From: Catonia carolina
Lineage: Eukaryota > Arthropoda > Insecta > Hemiptera > Achilidae
Length of the DNA: 64,000 nt
Assembly: GCA_035578175.1 (NCBI GenBank)
Contig: JAQMRL010000003.1
Location: 81,541,969 to 81,605,968, forward strand
Direction: 5' to 3'
Shown here in pieces: positions 1 through 10,429 of this stretch; the stretch's first letter is position 1; every line of letters begins with the position of its first letter. A model generated the notes under the pieces. The model was not told the DNA's origin and did not search any database. It was given only the letters and a program-made list of their open reading frames with translations. A program made the translations under genes and the position numbers.

Positions 1-655
1 TAGTGTACTCTCTAAAGCCTGTGGAAAGAAATGAAAAATCTACAGATCAATCAGTCCTTAATTAAGGCTATCCAAAAATACGATGAGCACAATTCCACAA
101 GAATCAAAATAGGAAATGAAGTAATCGCATCAATAGAAACAACAAAAGGACTGAGACAGGGTTGTTGTCTGTCTCCCACTCTCTTCAAAATACCTATACT
201 TAGACAATGCCCTAGTAAAATGGGTGAAAAAATGTAAAAATATGGGACTGAGGGTCAAAGAGGACATGCTCTTTACACTGTTCTTTGCGGATACCAAATT
301 GTGATAGTAGAGATGAAGAAGACTTGTGCTACATGGTAAGAAAGTTGAAAGAAGAATACGAAGCCACTGGTCTTACAATGTACCAAGGTCGAAAGGCAAA
401 TATTTGATAGTTGGGGATAATGAAAAAGATGATCTGCATTTAGAAACAGACAGAATAAAATGAGTAGTAAAGAGTTCATATTTGGGTATAGTTTTTAATA
501 AAAATGGAAACTGTGAGAATGAAATTCAAAGCAGAATCAACAAAGGTAGAAGAGCAATCCAAACACTAAATTCTTTACTATGGGATAGATCTATATAACA
601 AAACTCACATAGATAAAATAAATCTTTATAATGCATCCTGCAGTTTGAAATATTT
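1..655 (+). pseudogene. LINE reverse transcriptase fragment, truncated by the window edge
   Basis: The first part reads GLRQGCCLSPTLFKI, the conserved block before the reverse-transcriptase active site. About 100 bases later another frame gives LFFADT, a damaged FADD catalytic box. Further on a frame reads RINKGRRAIQTLNS and LLWDRS, typical of the region after the RT core in RTE-like non-LTR elements. Reading frames change several times and stops occur, so this is a dead copy. Its 5' part lies outside the window and the 3' end fades out around 650. The clade call (RTE-like) rests on these blocks only. Confidence 0.75.
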
Positions 656-689
656 CTATTTCATATAATGAATTAATATAATAATTTCA

Positions 690-1192
690 CTAACCTTCTT
701 TTTAAACTGCGACACCTTTATTTTATTCTTACTTACACGTGTTTCGGTGGATCCACCATCATCAGAGTAAATAAAAAATTGAAACTAAAAATTTTTTTTC
801 ATTTATTTAAAATTTACAGAAGATGATACATCTTCAGTCACTTGTATAAAACTGATTTAAAATTAATTTATTTTAATTTATCCCTTCTCATATTTACTGT
901 AGATAGCAGCAGCAGTCAATATCACTTCATCATTCCTAAATTTTATCTGTTCATTCAAAATGTCCTGCTTTTGCTCTTTTAAATATTTATAAATATGGAA
1001 CATCTCATATTTTTCAATTTTATTTTTATTCTCTATATTACATTGTTCTATTATATTGAAATGTTCATCTATTTTACCAAATTTATGTTTTTCTTCTTTT
1101 ATATGATTGGTATAGTTAGATATAATGTAGTCACATTTCAGTGCTTTTTTATGTTCATTATACCTCACTTGAAAATTACGACTAGTCAGATA
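690..1192 (-). pseudogene. Penelope-like element C-terminal GIY-YIG nuclease remnant
   Basis: On the minus strand an open frame from about 1192 to 878 reads TSRNFQVRYNEHKKAL, then SNYTNHIKEEKHKF and, near the end, FHIYKYLKEQ and ILNEQIKF. The spacing (RY.EH, then a His-containing NHI..E.H block, then an E.F.IYK..K block and ILN) is that of the GIY-YIG nuclease domain at the C-terminus of Penelope-like retroelements. No reverse transcriptase part is left here. Downstream on the same strand, around 735-775, is a motif containing GTTTCGGTGGATCCACC followed by CATCATCAG, a kind of sequence often seen near such elements in arthropods. Family assignment is moderately sure. Confidence 0.55.
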
Positions 1193-1235
1193 AAAGAATA
1201 TTTCAAAGCATCACACACTGATTAATTTTTTTAGG

Positions 1236-1815
1236 CTCTACAAGATAGGATAAGTGTCATGTCTTCTAAAATTCTTGCGGAAGGTTGTGCTCTCATGGTA
1301 AAAAAAGGTTTTTTAATGGTTCGTGTTAATGTGCATTTTAGGGCAAAAGTGTAATAATTAAAGTTGTACAAAATTAAAAAACCCACAAGTTTCAACTCAA
1401 ACAATTTATCCTACATTGCTTAGTTTAGCAGTATTAGTAATGTCCTGCATTTTTCTCATAAAAATTGGTAAAACCAAAATTTTTCTAAGATTGTGAAGTA
1501 TGAAATTAACGACAAAAGTTTAAGCCTATATAATAAAAGTTATAGAAAATTAAAACCCTACAACATTTTATTGACTTTTTTACATAGCCTAATTTAGGAT
1601 CAATTAACTTATTTTAATTTTTAATTTCTACAGAGGTTGATTTTCATTTTGCTTCTTTCATTCATGATTAGAATTAAGTTACCTATGATTTTCATTTTAC
1701 ATTGTTTAGGCCTACTCATGTAAAGTTTACTCATAGGTTATATTTTTCATTATACCTACATGTTGGGAAAAGGAAGTCGCGTGAGTGTTTCACACCAGAT
1801 TTTTTTGGTAGTATA
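1236..1815 (+). repeat. Dispersed two-unit repeat, copy 1
   Basis: It starts with GCTCTACAAGATAGGATAAG and ends near GTGAGTGTTTCACACCAGA. The same order of blocks occurs at 57672-58268 and, inverted, at 30835-31265. Each copy contains two similar units of roughly 170-190 bp, each with an ATGCATTTTA-like block followed by AAATTAAAAAACC-like and TTTAGC blocks. No coding potential is seen. Class unknown. Confidence 0.6.
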
Positions 1816-2824
1816 TATTCAAATTAAGTAGGAGAATCAATCAAAAAAATTTTAACTCAATGTATGAACTCTTGTAATGGAGCCTGCTAGTTCCTAGTTG
1901 CGTTGGAGTGTTGTTTGCATTATTTAGTACTGGTGAGCTTCATGATATACTGCCAAGCTTTGAACAATATAACAGCTGGAATAATAATCAAAAGGAAAAT
2001 GATAAATAACTTTAGGTATAGATACTGAAGTCACGAGATTGTCTTTTGCGCATGGATGGGCTGTGAGGAAGGAAAGTGAAAATTTGACAGTGCTGCCAAA
2101 CTTGACAGTGAGACACTACTCATACATTTCACTATCATGCAGTTTCTACTTATGGTTTGTAAGCTGCTGTTCATTCTGAGAAAATGTTTTCTTCATAAAC
2201 CTTATAAGAAATAAATGTGACCTATAATATTGTGTATAGCTTAATTACATGACTAAAAATGTTTGATGTACTGTAATTACCAGCTATCTTATTCCACTGA
2301 AACAAAATTTTCTACGAATGAATCGCCTTTTTTACTATCGCTGTCACTGGCATCTTCCTAACCTAACCTTTTCATCTACCTAACCGTTTTTTACCAGGTG
2401 TCAACAAAACTGTTGAAGAATAGCTTCTTCACGTCTCCAATTTGCTTCTTTATTTTTCAAATTGTGGAAAGAGAAACATCACAGTAGTTAGGCACTCGCT
2501 TGTGGCTTTTGCTGAATGGCAGGGAAAGGCATTTTTGTTTAGCTTTAATTTCACAGCATTTTATTACACTGCGTATTAGATTTCGTTCAGCACTGCGAAT
2601 AGTCCGACTACGTTTTTGAGAAATTAACATTTTTCTGTTTACAGTAACAAACAGTTATATTCGTACAGTTAACCTATAAAAGGTTCCGTGATACGCTGTA
2701 CCTATGTGCTCTGGGTATAGTATACGTTGTTAAGTTGGCTGTAATGAAATTATAGCAGTCGCACATGCACACTCATGGTTTTCCGCCTTTACACCTCGTT
2801 GAAAACAAAGGAATACTCATGACT
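1816..2824. other. No gene recognised
   Basis: AT-rich sequence with short chance frames only. I see no terminal repeats, coding blocks or known element ends. Confidence 0.5.
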
Positions 2825-3600
2825 ATAGGCAGACAATACTGTAATAATGGTAGTAAGTAGAAAAGACCTGCAAATTATGCTGGCCCGACTCAATACGTAA
2901 AGTGAGGAAAGCGGGCTGAGAATAAACATCAAAAATACCAAATACATGGTGGTTTATAAAAGACCAAAATTTATGCAAAGGCAATTGCTGCTCAACAACA
3001 CAGCAATTTAGAGAGTTAGCAAGTATCAATATTTAGGTACAATCATGCATGAAGATAATGATAACATAGCCAAAATAAACAGAGATGCCTCGTTCTGCAT
3101 TTGAAATGAAAAACTGTTTAATACATAAATCCTTGAGCCTTGACCTGAGATTGAGGATGGTTCAATGTTACATCTTCTCAACAGTGTTATATGGCGCAGA
3201 AGCTTGAACGTTAAAGAAGAGGAATATCAGGAGAACAGATGCATTTCATCTTTGGTTGTTCAGGCACATGCTAAAAATACCCTGGACGATAAAGTACCCA
3301 ATGAGACAGTCTTGTGGAGAATGGCAACAGAAAAGGAGCTTGTTTACACCATTCAAAAAAGGAAAATGGAATGTCTGGGTCATATTATGCGTGGACCAAG
3401 ATATGAAATGCTTTGCTTGATAATACAAGGCAAGATTCAGTGGAAGAGAAGTGTGGGAAAAAGAAGAATTACTTGGTTGAAGAATCTTTGTGATTGGTTT
3501 CATTTCACCTCACCGGAGCTGCTCAGAGCTGTAGTGCCTAAAGTCCAAATAGACATCATGTTTGCCAACCTACGATTAGAGAGGACACATTAAGAAGAAG
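2825..3600 (+). pseudogene. RTE-like LINE 3' fragment
   Basis: Frame pieces read TGLRINIKNTKYMVV, then YQYLGTIMHED, then, from 3165 to 3593, a frame containing KRKMECLGHIMRG, GKRRITWLKNLCDWF and a terminal FANLRLERTH. These are the region after the reverse-transcriptase core and the C-terminal end of an RTE-like LINE. The same protein end occurs at 36449-37210 and 41935-42600 on the minus strand. The copy has stops and frameshifts upstream of 3165 and is 5' truncated. It ends in TTAAGAAGAAGAAG, a trinucleotide tail like the other copies; RTE elements commonly end in short simple repeats. Confidence 0.8.
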
Positions 3601-4324
3601 AAGCTTCATGATCGTGTAAATTAAATTGTGGAGTTACATAGAAGAGGAGGGTTACAAGGTGTTACACCTTGTACTATGTGTTAACCTTGAAGGTTACAAG
3701 GAGGGTTACAAGTTACAAGGTTAGTTAATAAATACACTTTTCTTAGAAGGAAGCATCTTTATAAGACATAATTTGCATCTAACTTAGGCTATTTTACAAC
3801 ATATATTTAGCTTTATAATACTATCCTTAGATTAATATAACAACATAAAATGTACAATAATGCCTTATATCATAAATTTAATTTTATAATACAATAAAAG
3901 AATAAAATTTTGTTAACAATCTTTTATATTCTTAAACAATGTTAAAACAATTACCTAATATCTTATCATTTTTTGAGGATATGTTTTTGCTTTTAATTTT
4001 TTTGAAAATTAATGGTAAATTAAATATTTTTGTAATATATGAAATTTTCAATTATTAATATCTCAGGTATAAAATTAGTTTTCTAGTCATTAAATGATAC
4101 TGTCTGACTTTTTAAAAATATTGTTAATAATATTATAGTGTTATCAATAAGGTTACTGTAATGAAAAAAATTAAATCAATCTTTAATTAGTTTTATTATA
4201 TTTCACAATACCACTTCTCAAGATCTCTTCAACTAAGAATTTTTTAGAACTCAAATAAAATTGACATCACAAACTATTGTTTCAGATAGATTTGTTCCAT
4301 ATTTATTTTTTGATGAAAGTCATC
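3601..4324. other. No gene recognised
   Basis: AT-rich. Just after the LINE tail, around 3645-3722, the phrase GGTTACAAGG recurs several times in a short imperfect direct repeat. Nothing else is recognisable. Confidence 0.5.
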
Positions 4325-5075
4325 ACATTTTCAATCTGTATATACATAAATGGGAAAGCCCTCACTGACTGACTGACAAAATTTAGAGGGAGTGTTCCCT
4401 TCAGGGTGAATAGAAAATTCAAACATAAGCAATTTTGATATTCCACTGTTAAGGGATTGAAAAGGGTGTTCAAACCTTAAATCAATATATTTGTTTATTT
4501 TGTTCTGGATGAGGTAGATGGTTGAAACTCAGTAGAGGTGTTACTTATATGTAGTTCCCCTACCAAAATTATTCCTTAACCATTTTCAAAAAGTACCTCT
4601 AAGGGGATGAAAATGATGTTCAACCATTAAACCCAATATTTTTATTGTTTACTAATCTCCAGATGAGTTAGATGACGGAATTTCGGTAATTCTATTTATA
4701 ATGCAACTAAAAACAAATACGCCACACCAATTTCCAAATGTACCCCTAAATAGTTGAAAAGGGTGGCCAACCCTTAAACCAATATCTTTTTACTAATTTC
4801 CAGAGGAGTTAGATGGCTGAAACTAAGTGAAGATGTTAAGTATAGTGACACTAAAAAAATTACACCTTAAAAATTTTAAAAATTTACTTTAAAGGGATTG
4901 AAAAGGGTGTTCAACCCTTAAATCAATATTTTTTGTTTATTTAGTTCCGGATGATGAACATGCCTGAAACTCAGTTGAGGTGTTATACGATAGTCACTTA
5001 AGAAATTATCCCTTAACAATTTCCAAAATGTATCCCTAAGGATTTGAAAACAGTGTTCAACCCTTAAATCATTAA
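4325..5075 (+). repeat. Tandem array of ~146-bp units, element A
   Basis: A block like GGGATTGAAAAGGGTGTTCA recurs near 4450, 4597, 4751, 4893 and 5039, giving a period of about 142-154 bp and roughly five units. Each unit also has a CCTTAAA..CAATAT block and a TTAGATGGCTGAAACTCAG-like block. The array is preceded at 4345 by TGGGAAAGCCCTCACTGACT. The same leader and the same units occur on the minus strand at 47446-48240, so this is a mobile or dispersed element and not a local expansion. The class is not known to me. Confidence 0.7.
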
Positions 5076-6256
5076 AATGTTCATAAATTTTATACTAAAA
5101 GGTCAATTATTATGATAAAAAATTTACTAAATCAGAAAATTTTATTTTTCATTTATTTATAACCCTAATTTAAAAATTATTGAAATAAACAATATCTTAC
5201 CCAGGTGAGGCCGGAACAGGCAGCTATTCTCTTATGAGACTGAACGGGCATGTATAAGTAATTAATATTCTCTACCAGCTAATATAAAATTAGTTACATA
5301 AACAACAATGTACAAACAGTACAATGAAAAATTGTACTACATTAATTTAACAATCAAAATTACATAACAAATAATTTTATTACAAGCCAATCATTTACAA
5401 ACATATTGTAACAAATAACAGCTACTTAACTTATAACATATATAATAACATTTAATTTAATCTATAATAATTAATTATAGGAAGGAATACACTGACAATA
5501 GGCTATTCTTGAAGTTTCATGGGATTCGCATATTTTCTTTTTATTTTCCTAGGCCTATTACTGTGTAACCAACAGCTCCATGTGTTTGTGGGACAAAAAG
5601 CAAGAGGAATCTTACATGTTTGATGTGATCAGTATTGTGTCATTCATCATATGTTAATAAGGTTTAAAAAACATTGACTATTAATCCAGCAGAAAATAAG
5701 TTTCTTTTGCCACTGGTTCTAAAGTAGCCTGCCTGTGACTTTTACTTCAATAGTAATTTTACAATACTTTAATTTCTTGTGTTACTTTTAATACCAGAGT
5801 TTTTTTATAGTGATGGTGTCTAAACGAGCCTTAACTTTAGTGTAGGTAATGATATGAAGTGGTATTAAAACATAAGTGCCAGGCCTGATTGAGATTAAAA
5901 CCTGGGACCCTGATATATATAAAAGGAAACAATGATGTTAATTCCAAATTTTCTAATTACCATTAAATAGAGTGCATTATGGTGGTATTTTAATCTATTA
6001 CTTTTTAATTTCGGGCTGTTCAGAGTCTCAGAAAAGTGTTTTAACAAGAAAAAATAATTTTGTTGTTTACAATTTAGCTAATAATTTTCAGTGTCCTTGA
6101 AAAATAGGACTATAAATATAAACAACTCTATTAAGTACCATGTCAGTCAGGCTAAAAGAATAACTGCTAATTACTGTAGGAAATCTTTAAATTTATTATG
6201 AAACTTGGAAAACTTTGCTTAATAAATTACTACAAAACTTAGTAAAGTTATTATTC
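5076..6256. other. No gene recognised
   Basis: AT-rich intergenic sequence. Only short chance frames are present and no terminal repeats were found. Confidence 0.5.
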
Positions 6257-6267
6257 AAAGTTAATAT

Positions 6268-6658
6268 TTTGTTGTTCACGTCATCAGCTGAAAGACTAGT
6301 TTGAACTTCTAGATGCTTTATTAATTAAAACAAGGCATGAGGTGGTTTACTATTGTCTTCCTCACTGAGTGGAAAAGTATACTTATCAGCATGTCAGGCC
6401 TTTTGAAAAGCATCTACTTTCTACCCTGCAAATGACACCTTCACTTCGTACACCAGAGGGTCTAGCTGTATAATGAAATTCATTCAGGAGATAACTGCGA
6501 CTAATTAGTGTCTTTTACACCTCTACCTCGCCTGTTCTTAAATGTTCCAGTCACATAATTGGCTGATCATATGACAAGAAACAGAACTATTTTTTGTAGT
6601 CCTGGAACTAGCAGATCAAGTGCAAATAATTGATTACTCTACCTGCCTATTATGAGCA
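6268..6658 (+). mobile_element. ~395-bp SINE-like retroposon, copy 1
   Basis: This copy runs from TTTGTTGTTCACGTCATCAG to a TATGAGCA end and is flanked by a perfect 11-bp duplication AAAGTTAATAT (6257-6267 and 6659-6669). It is the most diverged complete copy; its hairpin reads CAGCTGAAAGACT where other copies have CAGCCGAAAGGCTG. There is no long ORF, no terminal inverted repeat and no A-tail. The variable-length target duplication points to insertion by a LINE-type mechanism. Confidence 0.8.
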
Positions 6659-6689
6659 AAAGTTAATATGGGTAGCATGTTTTTTCGTA

Positions 6690-6803
6690 CCCGTGGCTGT
6701 TGCTGGATCAGCTATCGGGGGCCGCCCCTGGCGATGGGGTACGCTCGCCAACCTAGTTGGAGGGTACTGGGGAAATAAAATACCCAGGGTTGACAAAAAC
6801 CAG
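6690..6803 (+). promoter_or_regulatory. Conserved 5' terminal module of LINE A
   Basis: The first ~112 nt match the start of the LINE-like element at 49532-49643 almost base for base, including the run CGGGGGCCGCCCCTGGCGAT, while everything downstream differs. It is GC-rich in an AT-rich setting and can form local stems: TGGCGA pairs with TCGCCA ten bases later, and CTGGG pairs with CCCAG. The element's first base is defined by the target duplication, so this is the true 5' end. An internal promoter or a structured RNA is the likely role; that is inference. Confidence 0.6.
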
Positions 6804-6921
6804 AGGAAGTGATCAACGGCCTCGACGGCGGAAGAGGAAGAATTCCCAACGGCGAAGAGGGCGGAAGAGTCTAGGAGTTGGGTCTCCGAATTAAACCCAG
6901 GGCAGGGCTAGAGGCTCAAAG

Positions 6922-7005
6922 ATGGCAGCCCCATCACTAGTCTTACCTCACAATCCGCCAGTAACGGATTTGGGGGAATATACTCTACTTTCAATGCAAT
7001 GGTAA
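6922..7005 (+). CDS. Upstream ORF in LINE A leader
   Basis: A 27-codon frame starts at the ATG at 6922 (MAAPSLVLPHN...) and ends at the TAA at 7003-7005. Its stop overlaps the start of the main ORF in the string ATGGTAA, where the main ATG is 6999-7001. Such an overlap is what a stop-and-reinitiate arrangement would look like. Whether it is translated is not shown. Confidence 0.35.
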   Translation: MAAPSLVLPHNPPVTDLGEYTLLSMQW

Positions 7006-9800
7006 GAAATAGCCGGACGGATTCACGGAAAACAAACTGGACACGAAAAAATAAAAAAGATTTTTGGACATCGGAAAGACTGAAAATAGCAACATGGAAT
7101 GTTAGGAGTTTATACCGGAAGGAAGAGATCTTGGTGAAGGAGCTGAAGAGCGCACAGATAGACATAATAGCGATCAGTGAAACTAAGAAGAAACAAAAAG
7201 GCTCAAAGGAAGTTGGAGATTACATGCTTTTCTATAGTGGAGTAGAGGTGAAGGTGAGAGCGAAGGCAGGAGTAGCAATTGTAATGCATAAAAAATTTAA
7301 AGACAGGGTTGAGTCTTATAACTTTTTCAGCGAGAGAATCATGAGTATACGAATGAAAACAAGCGCAGGTTTTATGACAGTATTGGCAGTTTATGCGCCA
7401 GAAGAGGGTAAGGGTGACGAAACGGAAGACTTTTATAATGATCTGGAGGACTTCATGCAGGGACTGGATCAGCGGGATTATATAGTTATAGCAGGAGACC
7501 TTAACGCTAGAATTGGAAGCATAGAGATGGATGGTACGATTGGTAAATATGGGGAAAGGACACTGAACAATAATGGAACGGCTCTAAGAGACTTTGTTTC
7601 GAGGAACTCATTAAAAATAATGAATACCTTTTTCCCACATAAAGAAATACACCAATATACGTGGGCGGCTCGAGGAAGTAAGTCTATCATCGACTACGTT
7701 ATAGTAAACAGTAGACTATTCCCGTTAGTTCAGGATACTAGAGTATATAGAGGGTTTGACGTGTACAGTGATCATTTTCTGCTGATATCAAAAATAGTAT
7801 TACCCCGTAAATTTAAAAGAAATAAAAAAGAAATAACTGCAGATGTGACTTATAGGGTCAATCTTCTGGACCAACCAAGTATTAGAGACCTATACAAAAA
7901 CCGATTAGACGAGCATATAAATAAATACCCGATGGATTTAAATATTAACAGGGAATGGATGCAATTAGTGGATTGCATGAGAGGAGCTGCAGCGGAGTCT
8001 CTAGGTGAGAGGAAAAAGAGAGGTAATCGCAAAGGGATACCGTTTTGGGATGAAGAATTGGCAAGCTTGGTTCGAACTAAAAAAGAGGCTTACTTGAGAT
8101 ATCTGCAGAGTAGATCGCAACAGGATCTAGAAGAATACCACAGAAGGTCGGCGGCCGCTAAAAAAGAAATACGGAAACGCAAAAGAGAAGGATGGGAAAG
8201 AACTGTCAGCCAAATTGAGCATGACGTCCATGGTAGACAGGAGCATGCTTACAAATTTCTAAGCAGGTTAAACAGAGAGGTCAAGGATAATATATCGATA
8301 AATCCTATACCAGAAGAGGAATGGTTGGACTTTTTCGAGAAATTATGGACGTCTGGCGAAGAAAATGTAACCAACTTGCCCAATGACACTAATGTGGACG
8401 ACCTTTCTATGGAAGAGATATCGGAAGCATTGAGAGCAAGTAGAAATAGGAAGGCTCCGGGGCCGGATGGAATTAATGTTGAGCTGATCAAGTATGCCTC
8501 TCGGAGTTTCCTAGAGAGGCTGCTGTCATTCTTTAACTGGTGTTGGAAGCTAGGACAGATACCTGAACAATGGGGAGAGTCTGTGGTAATACCAGTATTT
8601 AAGAAAGGAAATAGGAAAGACTGCGGAAACTATAGAGGCATCAGCCTCCTTAACACGGGCTACAAGGTCTATGCAAAGATTATAACTAACCGGCTGAAGA
8701 TTATCGCGGAGGGGATACTGGGTGAAGAACAAAGCGGCTTCAGGATGGGAAGGTCGTGCTCAGACTGTGTTTTCGCCTTGAACCAAATTGTAGAGAAGCA
8801 TAGAGAGTACAACGTCCCGACGTTTGTTGCTTTTCTGGACTATGTGAAGGCTTTTGATCAGGTTAAGAGAAAGAAGCTATGGGATATTTTAATACAAAGG
8901 GGTATACCTACACATCTAGTCAGAGTGATACAAAGTATGTACCAGAACACAAAAATACAGATAAAAGTGGGAGGTAAAACTGGTGCAGGAAAAAGAGAGA
9001 TAACACAAGGAGTGAGACAAGGGTGTCCCTTATCACCCGTATTATTTAACATTTATATTGACGATGCCGTAAGCAACTGGCGAAACAAATTAAAAACGAG
9101 GTTTTTAGTAGATGGTATGCCTCTAGACACTCTATTGTTTGCAGATGATCAGGTAGTGTTTGCAGACTCGGAGGATAATTTGCAACGAGCTGTATATTCA
9201 CTGAGCAAAATTTATAAGGAATATAACTTGGAAATATCGGCAACAAAGACGAAGGTGTGGGGTTTTGTTGGAGAGGAACCTCTTAGAAGCAAAATTGTTT
9301 TGGCTGATCAGATATTGGAGCAGGTGTCAGGGTTCCAGTACCTAGGATGTAGATTATCCTATGGGGAGAGTGAAGATGTGGACTGGAAAATACATAAATT
9401 CCAACGTCTATTAGGAACCATAAGCAGAACATTAAAAGGGAAAGTAAGGAAGGAGACAATTATTAAATTTTATAAGGTAATGGCTAGGCCGGTTCTGTTG
9501 TACGGCTCCGAAGCATGGACACTGACCTCTCGTCAATACAGAAGAATCGAGGCAGCAGAGATGCGCTTTCTGAGAAGTATTGCGGGTTGCACTCTCAGGG
9601 ATAGGATTAGAAGTGAGATAATAAGAAATCAACTTCATGTTGAGAATATTAGCGATATTATCAGGAAATATAGGAACAGTTGGAGGGAACATGTAGAGAG
9701 AATGGAGGAGAGTAGGATACCCAAGTTTTTGTGGCACTATAGAGCGAGAGGAAGAAGAAGAATTGGGAGACCGAGGAAGCGATGGGAGGACCAACTGTAG
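6999..9800 (+). CDS. LINE ORF2: AP-like endonuclease plus reverse transcriptase
   Basis: The 933-residue protein would cut the target DNA and copy the element RNA into it. The N-terminal endonuclease-exonuclease-phosphatase fold spans about residues 28-265, with ATWNVRS (Asn34), ISETK (Glu61), VYAPEE, AGDLNARIG (Asp167, Asn169), IDYV (Asp232) and SDHF (Asp258-His259). The reverse transcriptase lies at about 500-760: NYRGISLLNTGYKV (~545), FVAFLDYVKAFDQV with the first catalytic Asp (~613), GVRQGCPLSPVLFNIY (~670) and LLFADDQVVF with the Asp pair (~714). The C-terminal part has LYGSEAWTL (~833) and a basic GRPRKRWEDQL end. All catalytic residues expected for both domains are present and there is no internal stop, so the protein may be functional. 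The start ATG at 6999 precedes the first domain by 27 residues. Clade RTE-like by these blocks and the trinucleotide 3' tail. Confidence 0.92.
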   Translation: MVRNSRTDSRKTNWTRKNKKDFWTSERLKIATWNVRSLYRKEEILVKELKSAQIDIIAISETKKKQKGSKEVGDYMLFYSGVEVKVRAKAGVAIVMHKKFKDRVESYNFFSERIMSIRMKTSAGFMTVLAVYAPEEGKGDETEDFYNDLEDFMQGLDQRDYIVIAGDLNARIGSIEMDGTIGKYGERTLNNNGTALRDFVSRNSLKIMNTFFPHKEIHQYTWAARGSKSIIDYVIVNSRLFPLVQDTRVYRGFDVYSDHFLLISKIVLPRKFKRNKKEITADVTYRVNLLDQPSIRDLYKNRLDEHINKYPMDLNINREWMQLVDCMRGAAAESLGERKKRGNRKGIPFWDEELASLVRTKKEAYLRYLQSRSQQDLEEYHRRSAAAKKEIRKRKREGWERTVSQIEHDVHGRQEHAYKFLSRLNREVKDNISINPIPEEEWLDFFEKLWTSGEENVTNLPNDTNVDDLSMEEISEALRASRNRKAPGPDGINVELIKYASRSFLERLLSFFNWCWKLGQIPEQWGESVVIPVFKKGNRKDCGNYRGISLLNTGYKVYAKIITNRLKIIAEGILGEEQSGFRMGRSCSDCVFALNQIVEKHREYNVPTFVAFLDYVKAFDQVKRKKLWDILIQRGIPTHLVRVIQSMYQNTKIQIKVGGKTGAGKREITQGVRQGCPLSPVLFNIYIDDAVSNWRNKLKTRFLVDGMPLDTLLFADDQVVFADSEDNLQRAVYSLSKIYKEYNLEISATKTKVWGFVGEEPLRSKIVLADQILEQVSGFQYLGCRLSYGESEDVDWKIHKFQRLLGTISRTLKGKVRKETIIKFYKVMARPVLLYGSEAWTLTSRQYRRIEAAEMRFLRSIAGCTLRDRIRSEIIRNQLHVENISDIIRKYRNSWREHVERMEESRIPKFLWHYRARGRRRIGRPRKRWEDQL

Positions 9801-10429
9801 GAACGCATCGATCGGAATGGACTCGAACTTTCCAATTAGGAGCAATAATTTATGTAAAGACGCAGGTTTCGATGATGAATTTTACTAAATTACAAAGTAT
9901 ACTTTTAAAATATACAATCTTTTAACAAATGACAATTTCAAAAGAAAGCAACAAAAGAAGAAAACAACTACCATTGCAACGGAACAGGCTGGGTAAAGCC
10001 TAAGCCGTATAGTTGATGATGATGTTTTTTCGTAGGCTAGTGAACATACCCCTACATTTTATAAATATTTTCAACATCGTATTCCTCTCAAACACACAGA
10101 GTTGACAGCACACAAATATGTTAACACACAGTGATATTCATAATTAAATTATTTTAAATTTGTTATTCTCCAACTAGTACAGAATTTTTTTTAGCTATAG
10201 AATTCACATTGAATTCCTTTATTGCAAACCTCTTCAATTAAATTATTTTATTTAAAAAAAAACAAAATTAAATTTGGTGGTACATTTTTAAGGTTGACTG
10301 AAATTTGTACGGGAACACTGTGATTATAAATGACAGAGAATGAATTATTAAATTAAATTGTTATAAATTAGGAAATCAATCAACAATGTAATATATCATC
10401 TATGCTTTTTAATGGATTGACATTCTTTT

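Larger units (their letters stand above)
6690..10021 (+). mobile_element. Complete LINE (RTE-like) retrotransposon, element A
   Basis: The 3332-bp element is bounded by a perfect 13-bp target-site duplication, ATGTTTTTTCGTA, at 6677-6689 and 10022-10034. It starts CCCGTGGCTGTTGCTGG and ends TAGTTGATGATG, a short trinucleotide tail instead of poly(A). It carries a ~310-bp leader with a small upstream ORF, one long intact ORF with endonuclease and reverse transcriptase, and a ~220-bp 3' UTR. The 3' end phrase GGGTAAAGCCTA recurs in the older fragment near 22240 as GGGTAAAGTCTA. Intact coding, full length and an undamaged duplication show a recent insertion. Confidence 0.9.

Noticed and set aside
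6690..6803. HDV-like self-cleaving ribozyme at the LINE 5' end
   Set aside because: Known cases start with a G-rich P1 strand. This end starts CCCGTGG and I could not build the nested double pseudoknot.
9432..9845. 137-codon minus-strand ORF
   Set aside because: Shadow of the intact LINE ORF on the other strand.
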